Assembly: GCA_025774845.1 (NCBI GenBank)
Contig: JALGZP010000041.1
Coordinates: 1 to 58,244, forward strand
Length of the DNA: 58,244 nucleotides
Source: a bacterium
Lineage (GTDB): Bacteria; Arandabacterota; Arandabacteria; Arandabacterales; Arandabacteraceae
Direction of reading: 5' to 3'
Shown here: positions 33,720 through 40,804 of the stretch, piece after piece
Layout of the letters: each line of letters opens with the position of its first letter
How positions within the stretch are numbered: position 1 is the stretch's first letter
Position numbers and translations under genes: made by a program
The notes under the pieces: model-generated
Databases searched by the model: none
Told to the model about the DNA's origin: nothing
Seen by the model: only the letters and a program-made list of their open reading frames with translations

Positions 33720-34385
33720 CTACCGGCGGCGCTTTCCTTCAAGATTAATCCGCCTCCATTCCCTCTCCCAGGCATGCACCCTCACCGAGGCACAGCGAAC
33801 AGGCTCGGGCATACGCGTTTCCTTTGCACATGCTTTGACAAGTGCGGACGCGTCTTTGAAGGTCACCAGATGGCCCGCAATCACACCAACCCGGGTTTTG
33901 TGGCCCCGTATCTTGACCGATCCGGCCCTCTTTACACTCTCCCATTTCGCGATCGACTTCAGAGAGCTTGACCTGTCGCTTACACCGATTGCCGGTCTCC
34001 CGGCGATCACGCCGACATAGCTTGCCAGAGTTAACTCTTCCCTGAGCGAGAGCTCCTTTATCATGATCAGGTCAGTTTTCTGCTTGAGCATCTTGAGCAC
34101 GCTGAGGATCAATGGAACCAAACTGACATTTCCGAGCTCCGTCTGGATGGCATCATCGAGCTCGTCCGTGGCAATCGCCTCTTCGAGGATGACCATCTTC
34201 GGATAGGACAGGAGAGAGGCACAGACATGGATTTTTGCTGCCTGCGGCGTGAGTACTATGTCGACGCCCGCGATCCTCCGTATGCGCTTCGGTGCGGCCT
34301 TGAACTTGATTCTCCGTTCAACACGTTCCTTCAGTGTGACCAGCTCCCGTGTCCTCAGATCCTTGAGTGCGGCTACCTCAGCCAT
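33720..34385 (-). CDS. endonuclease V-like protein lacking catalytic residues
   Basis: A 221-residue protein whose overall pattern matches endonuclease V, which nicks DNA or RNA near deoxyinosine/inosine. Shared features are IRRIAGVDIVL (first metal Asp), YVGVIAGRPAIGVSD (compare the usual HLGVLLGLPTIGVAK), HKTRVGVIAGHLVTFKDA and the end RMPEPVRCASVRVHAWE. The other catalytic positions are gone: the SFRE motif is replaced by LVPLILSVLK, and the VDGHG motif by IMIKELSLR. Metal-dependent cleavage is therefore unlikely, though inosine or nucleic-acid binding may remain. It overlaps the SPL-like radical SAM gene by 8 bp, so the pair are co-translated. The remote homology is judged by eye. Confidence 0.6.
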   Translation of the reverse strand: MAEVAALKDLRTRELVTLKERVERRIKFKAAPKRIRRIAGVDIVLTPQAAKIHVCASLLSYPKMVILEEAIATDELDDAIQTELGNVSLVPLILSVLKMLKQKTDLIMIKELSLREELTLASYVGVIAGRPAIGVSDRSSSLKSIAKWESVKRAGSVKIRGHKTRVGVIAGHLVTFKDASALVKACAKETRMPEPVRCASVRVHAWEREWRRINLEGKRRR

Positions 34386-35562
34386 CCCGTCCCTCCAGGT
34401 TCCTTGACCATCGTCTGTAATCCCTCAGGGTAAAATCCGTCTTACCCCCGCCCTTGCCCATTGCAAGGTCGTCTATGCCGCATGAAGCCTCCATGCAGCC
34501 AAGGCATGCGCCGGCGCACTCAGCAGCCGGTTCAAACCTTCCGGCCCGGTTCACATACACAGGGACATCAGTCCCTTCGCAGTTCACCGAGCTCATGAAT
34601 TCTCTGTTTAGTCCGACAGGCATGCCACCCACAAGTTCATACTCCATACAAAGTGCAAATGTGATACCCCGCGCTTCGCAGAGATTACGAAGCATATCGA
34701 AGATTCCCTTTCGATACTCAATACTCGCGTGCAGATAACCATCTATCTGTTCGGAATAAATCCTTACGAGATCGTACCCGAATCCTACACCGAGCAGCTT
34801 GAACTTTGCAAATACTTCTTTGGCGATCTTTGCCGGGACATCCATGGCGCTCGCAATAATGTGCCGCGCACCGGAGTCAATTCCCTTGTCGACAAGCTGC
34901 GTGAGATCCGTCCTGGAATCTGTAAGAAATGGAACAACGGGGTCGATCCGCAGGACGACCGGCAGCCCCGCTACCGCGCATTCGGTCATCGATGAGAAGA
35001 TCTGTTTCACACTTGCGCCTCGCTTCATAAGCTGCGAGCGAACATCCTCGTTCGGCGTAGAGAGTGAAAACTGGCCGAATGAGTGGGTCTGGGTCCTCAT
35101 GAGATCGATCACGGACCGCGGTACAACACACTTGGTGATGAACTCGATCGGGATGTTTCGTTTGACAAACTCTTCGACGATCTTCTCCGACAGCCGGTAC
35201 TCAGATTCCACCGCCTGGAATGGATCACAGACCGGCGAGAGATAACCGCCCGATGCGACGCGCAGTGAATCCAGCTGATCGCCAATGGTTTTGTCGAAGT
35301 CCTCAAACACCGTGACGATCCCCGTATCGTTGAACAGCCGGAAGTAGGCCGCCGGAAGAGCCCGTGCGTAGCAGAAGATGCAACCCACGGAGCACCCGTT
35401 ATAGGGGTTGACGAGCATCCTCTCGCCCGTGCACTCACGCTTACCCTTCCACCAGCCGTGAAGCTCCTTCTTCGATGAGACAAGGATGTGAGGATACGGC
35501 TTTTCGATCACTTCGAACTGCCTCGAGGTCTTTCCGATCTTGAGGGTTACCCTTTTCGTCAA
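34378..35562 (-). CDS. SPL-family radical SAM protein with extra C-terminal Cys cluster
   Basis: A 394-residue radical SAM protein of the spore photoproduct lyase-like/Rv2578c family. The N-terminus SSKKELHGWWKG and NPYNGCSVGCIFCYAR carry the CxxxCxxC cluster motif; GYLSPVCDPFQAVE and PIEFITKCVVPRSVIDL are also typical. A partial TIM barrel follows. The last 60 residues add CAGACLGCMEASCG (Cys spacing x3, x2, x4), which could hold a second iron-sulfur cluster; this is not part of classical SPL. The start is TTG at 35562 after GGGGGAT. It overlaps the endonuclease V-like gene, so a joint nucleic-acid repair or modification role is plausible (inference). Confidence 0.82.
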   Translation of the reverse strand: MTKRVTLKIGKTSRQFEVIEKPYPHILVSSKKELHGWWKGKRECTGERMLVNPYNGCSVGCIFCYARALPAAYFRLFNDTGIVTVFEDFDKTIGDQLDSLRVASGGYLSPVCDPFQAVESEYRLSEKIVEEFVKRNIPIEFITKCVVPRSVIDLMRTQTHSFGQFSLSTPNEDVRSQLMKRGASVKQIFSSMTECAVAGLPVVLRIDPVVPFLTDSRTDLTQLVDKGIDSGARHIIASAMDVPAKIAKEVFAKFKLLGVGFGYDLVRIYSEQIDGYLHASIEYRKGIFDMLRNLCEARGITFALCMEYELVGGMPVGLNREFMSSVNCEGTDVPVYVNRAGRFEPAAECAGACLGCMEASCGIDDLAMGKGGGKTDFTLRDYRRWSRNLEGRDG

Positions 35563-35584
35563 ATCCCATCCCCCGTTTTGGGTC

Positions 35585-37144
35585 TTAGTAAGAGTACCGG
35601 ACTCTGTATATGGTGAGTATCTTCACGCCCCCAACTTCCACTGAATGGAATTCGTCCCCGGCGGCAAGCCTTTTGTCCTGCCATCTGAAGTTCGTGAGAT
35701 AGTAATTCGCTTCCACTGGCTTATCGACAAGGACGAGCCGCTTCCTCTCGTCAGCGCGCAGCATCTGAATGCTGTCCCGCCCGACTTTCCCCGGAACATA
35801 GACCTTGATGCTGTCATGTTTGTCATGTTCAAGAATATACTCAAGGCCCTCTCGATAGGACAAGCCCCAGTAGTCGAGTTCGAATCTTCCATCTGCGCCC
35901 CGGATACCGCCGACAAGGCCGTTGAAGTAAAGATGCTGATATGGATGATGCTTAACCATGAAAAAGGCCGCATGCGCAAGATCGAATGCGACAGGAAGCG
36001 CCACAATCAGGAGGATGACCCGAAGTGATGTTCCGCTGAGCCTCACCCGTAACAACCGGACCAATGAAACCAGACCGGCAACAGATATGATCAGGAGTGC
36101 GGGATAGATGAAGAATAACTGGCGCCATGTATCATAAAGCGTCGCATCCGATGCGATTGAATAGACAGGTGGGAACAGGAGCCAAACAAGAACCAGCACG
36201 GTGTTACGTCTTGTTGTGACGCAGGTCTTCCGTCCAGCGACAAGACAGCGGGCTGAGAACACAATACCGGAGGCCAGAAGTGCGATTAAGAATACCGGTG
36301 TCGATATTGCGATCCAGACAGGAAGATAATGCCAGGGGAGTTCTCTCACCGGTGTCTCGGTTCCGAGATAAAGAACAACTCCCCGCCAGGGGTGGTGGCC
36401 CATCACCCGAAGTGCCTCCATGACGCCGGTCACCGGCCCCTTCCAGAGTGACGGCCAGAGAAGGACGGTGAAACCGCTTAAGAGGACAACGTAAATCCCC
36501 AGGCTGAGGATGATCCGGCCAGCAGCATGGTCTGTGCGCCGGTCTGCAAGAGCACTGTGAACCACTAATCCGACTGTGAGGGCCGGGATCAGCCCTCCCA
36601 CGATCCTGATATCGATCAGGATTGCGCTGACTAAAGCGTGAACTGCCACCATTGCGAAAGTTCTGCGGTCGAGATACCTCACAAGTGTGTACATGCTTAT
36701 TATGAAAACCGACATGAACGGGATGTCCTTGGGATTGTAGAACCCGTGGGCGAAGATACGTGGGCTCAAAACTAGTAGCGCGCTTGCCAGCAGACCGATC
36801 TTCCAACTCCCGAACAGCCGACCGCACAGCAGATAAAAGAAAAGTACCCCGGTCCAGAACACGATGAATGTGACAAGATGCCGCATCAGGTATACCGATC
36901 TTGTATCCTCGAGACCCGCGACATGCTCGATGGATACAAGACCAATCTGGTACACGGGCCCATAGTGTCTGCGTGGATGTGACAGGAGCTCGTCGTCTTC
37001 ACCCACGACGTAATTGCGCACCATCTCACCATATTCACGTTGGACGGTCTCATCCCATGACATGCCATAGTCGCCGAATATTGTGAGACCCAGAACAAAG
37101 AGGGCAGCGAAGAAGAGGAAAACAACTGTGCCTCGATATTTCAT
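35585..37144 (-). CDS. GT39-type multi-pass glycosyltransferase, paralogue 1
   Basis: A 519-residue membrane protein with about ten helices and the ArnT/PMT-like N-terminus: a first helix, then GDYGMSWDETVQREYGEM, whose acidic pair aligns with the catalytic Asp-Glu of GT39 enzymes, and FYNPKDIPFMSVFIIS. The last 100 residues form a soluble domain with LDYWGLSYREGLEYIL and ANYYLTNFRW. Such enzymes move sugars from polyprenyl-phosphate carriers at the periplasmic face. It is a close tandem paralogue of the gene at 37315-38865. It may be co-transcribed with the radical SAM gene 22 bp downstream. Confidence 0.8.
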   Translation of the reverse strand: MKYRGTVVFLFFAALFVLGLTIFGDYGMSWDETVQREYGEMVRNYVVGEDDELLSHPRRHYGPVYQIGLVSIEHVAGLEDTRSVYLMRHLVTFIVFWTGVLFFYLLCGRLFGSWKIGLLASALLVLSPRIFAHGFYNPKDIPFMSVFIISMYTLVRYLDRRTFAMVAVHALVSAILIDIRIVGGLIPALTVGLVVHSALADRRTDHAAGRIILSLGIYVVLLSGFTVLLWPSLWKGPVTGVMEALRVMGHHPWRGVVLYLGTETPVRELPWHYLPVWIAISTPVFLIALLASGIVFSARCLVAGRKTCVTTRRNTVLVLVWLLFPPVYSIASDATLYDTWRQLFFIYPALLIISVAGLVSLVRLLRVRLSGTSLRVILLIVALPVAFDLAHAAFFMVKHHPYQHLYFNGLVGGIRGADGRFELDYWGLSYREGLEYILEHDKHDSIKVYVPGKVGRDSIQMLRADERKRLVLVDKPVEANYYLTNFRWQDKRLAAGDEFHSVEVGGVKILTIYRVRYSY

Positions 37145-37157
37145 CGATCACTCGCTT

Positions 37158-37241
37158 ATGAGATTGCCCGTGGCTCTTACGGAGCCTCGCAACGCCACCT
37201 CCATGTGTCGGATCGCCACGCTCCCTTCGGGAGCTCGCGAT
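37158..37241. repeat. two short palindromes of dispersed-repeat type
   Basis: The first, about 37158-37192, is GAGATTGCCCGTGGCTCTTA and CGGAGCCTCGCAACG, with a GGCTC/GAGCC stem. The second (37212-37241) is ATCGC-CAC-GCTCCC-TTC-GGGAGC-TC-GCGAT, an 11-bp nested hairpin. Both resemble palindromic intergenic repeats common in many uncultured bacteria (recollection, not searched). They fill the gap between the two GT39 paralogues. Confidence 0.55.
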
Positions 37242-37255
37242 GACGAATTATCCTG

Positions 37256-37318
37256 GTAGCGTAGGATCTCCGTGCCCGACGAATGAACGATCGTCGGGGG
37301 TGGAATCCCCTACGCTAC
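37256..37318. repeat. 63-bp imperfect palindrome overlapping a stop codon
   Basis: GTAGCGTAGG (37256-37265) pairs with CCTACGCTAC (37309-37318), and inside it CCCGACGA (37275-37282) pairs with TCGTCGGG (37291-37298) around an 8-nt loop. The outer right arm contains the TAG stop (37315-37317, minus) of the neighbouring GT39 gene. It is unrelated in sequence to the RAYT-associated arms. Confidence 0.75.
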
Positions 37319-38865
37319 GGGCCGATCTGGGGCAACCTGTGTACAGCCATTATTCGTACGCCGTCTATCTTTACGGAGTAGATCTCCTCTCCCGGTGGTC
37401 TCGAACGCTCCCATCTGTAACTGGTGAGGTAGTATTGTGCCCTGTTGGGCCTGGTTGCGAAAACCAGCCGTTTCCGCTCTTCCGGCTTGAGGATGTCGGC
37501 ATTGTACCGGCCCGGCGGGTGCGGAGCATATACCACGATCCTATCCCGCGGGTCGTTTTCGAGGACATACTCGAGGGCCTGTCTGTATGATAAACCCCAG
37601 TAGTCCAGGTCAAATCTCCCCTCGGCGCCACGTATCCCGCCCGCAAGAGCACTGAAGTAAACATTCTGATGAGGATGGTGCCGTACCATGAATGCCGCAG
37701 TGAATCCGAGATTGAGAACTATCAGGATGACCAGCCCCCCTGCGAGTCCCCTGCCCGCTGTTCCCGGCAGTCGCGCACCGATTACCCGCCACAGCCACCC
37801 GACACCGGCCAGGGCAAGCACCAGCATCGCGGGGTAGATGAAGAAGGTATGCCGCCACGCATCATAGAGAACCGCCCCCGACAGAATCGAATAGCATAAG
37901 GGCAGAAAGAACCACGCAATAGCCAGCACTGTGTTTCTGGATCGTTTACGTGCTGAGACTATTAGCCCGATTATGAAAAGCACAGTCACGGCTACCGGTG
38001 TCGATACCGCGATCCATACCGGGATGTAGTGCCAGGGCAGGTTGGTCGACCACACGTCGGATCCCAGGTAGGTGACTGTCGCCTCCCAGGGGAAGTTACG
38101 CATACCTTCGAATACACGAACGAAGTTGCCGAGAGGATCTCGCCAGAGAGTCGGCCACAGAAGCACGGTGAGTGCAGTCAGTATTACGATGTAGAGACCG
38201 AAGGTACGGCCGATCCTCCTGATCTCGGACCTGCTCCCTCTCGACTTCAATGCTTCCCGGATGACAAAGCCGGTGGTCAACGCCGGCAGGAACACGCCAA
38301 CGATGCGGATATCGACAAGGAGCGCGCAGACGATTCCGTGAGCCGCGGCCCGGCCGGCGGACCGGACGTCAAGATACCTCACAAGGGTGAAGACCCCGAT
38401 TATGAACATACACATGAAGGGGATGTCCTTCGAATTGTAAAAGGCATGGGCGAATATCCTCGGACTCAGGATCAGCAGGCAGCTTCCGAGGATACCGAGT
38501 TTCCAGCTCTTGAACTCACGCTTGCATAGCAGATAGAAGAAGACAGCGCCGAGCCAGAACATGAGGAAGACCACCAGGTGCCTCATCAGGTAGACCTGTC
38601 TGGTATCTTCAAGATCAAGTGTCTTCTCAAGCGAATAGAGCCCGATCTCAAATACGGGGCCGTAGTACCTGTGACGATCGGTGAAGAGCTCGCGGTCTCC
38701 GGCCGTGACATAGTTAAAGACCTTCTCACCGTACTCGCGCTGTACTCGCTCGTCCCACGAAACACCGTAGTCCCTGAAGATACCGAGCCCGATAAAGAGC
38801 AGAACAGCGAAGAGGATGAGCGGGACGACCCGGTGCCCGGCTGGTGACCACTTCATGCCTGCCAT
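37315..38865 (-). CDS. GT39-type multi-pass glycosyltransferase, paralogue 2
   Basis: A 516-residue membrane protein, clearly paralogous to the next gene downstream over its full length: YGVSWDERVQREYGEKV near the N-terminus, LMRHLVVFLMFWLGAVFFYL, FYNSKDIPFMCMFIIGV, and the C-terminal FDLDYWGLSYRQALEYVLEN with AQYYLTSYRW. The first acidic pair is the likely catalytic site. The C-terminal few residues (LPQIGP) differ from the paralogue, and the stop codon comes from a palindrome that abuts the gene. The start at 38865 has CGGAG about 8 nt upstream. A promoter lies at 38922-38949. Confidence 0.8.
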   Translation of the reverse strand: MAGMKWSPAGHRVVPLILFAVLLFIGLGIFRDYGVSWDERVQREYGEKVFNYVTAGDRELFTDRHRYYGPVFEIGLYSLEKTLDLEDTRQVYLMRHLVVFLMFWLGAVFFYLLCKREFKSWKLGILGSCLLILSPRIFAHAFYNSKDIPFMCMFIIGVFTLVRYLDVRSAGRAAAHGIVCALLVDIRIVGVFLPALTTGFVIREALKSRGSRSEIRRIGRTFGLYIVILTALTVLLWPTLWRDPLGNFVRVFEGMRNFPWEATVTYLGSDVWSTNLPWHYIPVWIAVSTPVAVTVLFIIGLIVSARKRSRNTVLAIAWFFLPLCYSILSGAVLYDAWRHTFFIYPAMLVLALAGVGWLWRVIGARLPGTAGRGLAGGLVILIVLNLGFTAAFMVRHHPHQNVYFSALAGGIRGAEGRFDLDYWGLSYRQALEYVLENDPRDRIVVYAPHPPGRYNADILKPEERKRLVFATRPNRAQYYLTSYRWERSRPPGEEIYSVKIDGVRIMAVHRLPQIGP

Positions 38866-38921
38866 CTGTTCTTCTCCGGCCTCACTCCGTTGTGCGACGT
38901 GTTACTTCCCATATTGAGGCA

Positions 38922-38949
38922 ATTGTAGCACCGGCCTGGCTGTGCTCAA
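38922..38949 (-). promoter_or_regulatory. promoter of GT39 paralogue 2
   Basis: TTGAGC (38944-38949), 16-nt spacer, TACAAT (38922-38927; 5 of 6). The predicted start near 38915 gives a leader of about 50 nt. Confidence 0.5.
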
Positions 38950-38974
38950 AGCCGTTTCGCCCTTTGGGTATAGT

Positions 38975-39007
38975 GAAGGGTGAGAAGGCAACGCCTTCTC
39001 ACCCTTC
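38975..39007 (-). terminator. perfect 15-bp hairpin after the vWA lipoprotein gene
   Basis: GAAGGGTGAGAAGGC, loop AAC, GCCTTCTCACCCTTC. It lies 40 bp after the stop of the vWA gene. Neither side has a T-tract, so it may be a terminator, an mRNA-stabilising stem, or a protein-binding palindrome. Confidence 0.55.
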
Positions 39008-39046
39008 GGTCTCAACTACTGAACGGCTGCAGGTTTAACCGGGTTT

Positions 39047-40510
39047 CTACTGGTTGTTTGTTGGGCCCTTGCCGCCGTCGTCCTTGCCCTTGACCACCAG
39101 GCGAACAACATCCTCGCCCATGATCTGGGTATCGTCAAAGAGTAGACCCTCAATCGCCAGCACAAGACACTCCCCGTCTTGAGGGTCGCACAGAGTCGCG
39201 ACAATAGCCTGTTTGTCAAACTTGAGTGTCAGATCGGTGTAGCCATCCGGCCCAAGCTCGTTGCACTCCATACAGTCCATTTTGCCTACATATGGTACGT
39301 ATGGCGTCGCCACGTCTTCGAGATCCCAACTGATCGGCGCCACACCCCTGATCTCAAGCGACGCAGGATCTATAGTCGTGACGTCGAGATCCATTGTGCC
39401 AAGGATAGCTACCGGCAGCACGCCGCCGCTCTTCACATTGAGCGGATTCGGGCATGAGGTAGGCTTTACGTCAAATGGGACTTCGACAATACATTCACGG
39501 GTTACGTATATCGTGTCACTGCCCGTGGTCCCGTCGGTTGCTGTTGCAACCGCTACGATCTCATTCTCACCGCAGTCGAGGCAGATATATGCATCGAACA
39601 CACCGGCAACGAGGTTTGCCAGGATTCCGTTCACTCTGACTTCGTCGATTCCGGTAACGGGGATACTCCCGAAGATATCGATCAGATCCTGAGGATCCTC
39701 AGTCGACAGGTAAAAACCACCGGTTGCAGTGGCAATGTCCTGCATCAGGGTCGCACCCGATCCGGCACCCAGGAACACCGTGTTGATGACCACGCCCACG
39801 GAGGCGGCGGAGTCGGCGGCATCTATGGCATCCTGTACACTGGATTCTCCGTCCGAGAAGAGGATGGACACCCAGCTGGCTCCTGGAATCCCGTTTGCAA
39901 TGAAGTCATCCACGGTAACCAGGATACCTTCAGCGATATCGGTCCCACCTGACTGGTCCATGCCCTGCACAGCCGCTATCGCAGCAGCTCCCAGGTCGTC
40001 CCCGATCAGGGTCAGGGGAGACGCGACGAAGGCATCCGTGTCAAAGTCGACGGTTCCGATCCGCAGGTTTGCGAGGGGATTGAAGCTCTGGATCAGGGCC
40101 ACCGATGCCTGCTCGCGAAAGTCTAAGGAATCGTTCCATGAGAGACTCCCGGAGCTATCAAGAATCAGATGAAGATCGATCTCGGCTCCCCCAACTGCAG
40201 ACGCGGTCCCCGTAACGGTGATACATTCATCCTCTGTTGAGAAACCATCCGGTGGATCCGTGATCGCCACGTTGACTACGGTCTCGTCATAAACATGTTC
40301 CCCCGGGGCCTCGGTCTTGAGTATCGGCCGGCCATGGGTCCTGTAATACGCTTCGTGCATCTCCCGGATGACTTCCGAGTCAAAGTCCCCGGCAGCCTGT
40401 GCCAAAACGGCCCTGCCCTCCGGAGCGGACTGTATCGGACCCTCCTTGGAACAGGACATGATACACAGTCCTGCCACCAGGAGAATTACAAATGATAGTC
40501 GCAGTTTCAT
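39047..40510 (-). CDS. von Willebrand factor A domain lipoprotein
   Basis: A 487-residue exported protein. A signal peptide ends in a lipobox-like IMSC (Cys at about residue 20). A vWA domain (about residues 110-300) keeps the metal site: DSSGS in LHLILDSSGSLSW, Thr in SGGTDIAEGI and Asp in LFSDGESS. After a Cys-containing spacer (AYICLDCGENEIVAV), a C-terminal module reads FDVKPTSCPNPLNVKSGGVLP, VAILGTMDLDVTTIDPASLE and DGYTDLTLKFD, a type I have seen in many secreted proteins of uncultured bacteria and for which I know no function. The ribosome site is AAAGGAG. A promoter lies far upstream (40744-40772), leaving a leader of about 227 nt. Confidence 0.85.
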   Translation of the reverse strand: MKLRLSFVILLVAGLCIMSCSKEGPIQSAPEGRAVLAQAAGDFDSEVIREMHEAYYRTHGRPILKTEAPGEHVYDETVVNVAITDPPDGFSTEDECITVTGTASAVGGAEIDLHLILDSSGSLSWNDSLDFREQASVALIQSFNPLANLRIGTVDFDTDAFVASPLTLIGDDLGAAAIAAVQGMDQSGGTDIAEGILVTVDDFIANGIPGASWVSILFSDGESSVQDAIDAADSAASVGVVINTVFLGAGSGATLMQDIATATGGFYLSTEDPQDLIDIFGSIPVTGIDEVRVNGILANLVAGVFDAYICLDCGENEIVAVATATDGTTGSDTIYVTRECIVEVPFDVKPTSCPNPLNVKSGGVLPVAILGTMDLDVTTIDPASLEIRGVAPISWDLEDVATPYVPYVGKMDCMECNELGPDGYTDLTLKFDKQAIVATLCDPQDGECLVLAIEGLLFDDTQIMGEDVVRLVVKGKDDGGKGPTNNQ

Positions 40511-40737
40511 GACAGTCTCCTTTCTGGTCTATGATGAAAACTTCCCGTCGTCCCAAACGGTGTCACGACTGAGCAAACCGGCATGCGCCAGGCAACACCC
40601 CCTTTCACCAGCAACAATCAGATTCTTTCATCTCTATGGAACGGAAGATGTTCTTGCAGTCAAATCCTGGAAAAGTCTCGCATCCGTGCCGAAAAACCTG
40701 CTGCCTCCACGAAAAATCAGCAAACCAAGCCTAAGCG
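40511..40737 (-). other. long 5' leader of the vWA lipoprotein mRNA
   Basis: About 227 nt between the predicted start of transcription and the ATG at 40510. No coding frame and no recognisable riboswitch was found; T-rich runs and a segment with inverted GGCGCATGCC are present. It could be regulatory or simply carry an unseen small RNA. Confidence 0.35.
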
Positions 40738-40743
40738 TCCTGC

Positions 40744-40772
40744 ATGGTAGCATGAATATATCAGTATTTCAA
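40744..40772 (-). promoter_or_regulatory. promoter of the vWA lipoprotein gene
   Basis: TTGAAA (40767-40772; 5 of 6), exactly 17 nt, then TACCAT (40744-40749; 4 of 6). The same TACCAT -10 form appears upstream of the PEGA operon at 50869. Confidence 0.55.
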
Positions 40773-40804
40773 GGGGAAAGAATTATAGCCCGGCAGGGTG
40801 GAGG

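Noticed and set aside
40511-40737. Possible cyclic-di-GMP-type riboswitch in the vWA leader
   Set aside because: Short GC-rich strings recall parts of known motifs, but the conserved core and paired helices of GEMM-type switches are not present in order on either strand.
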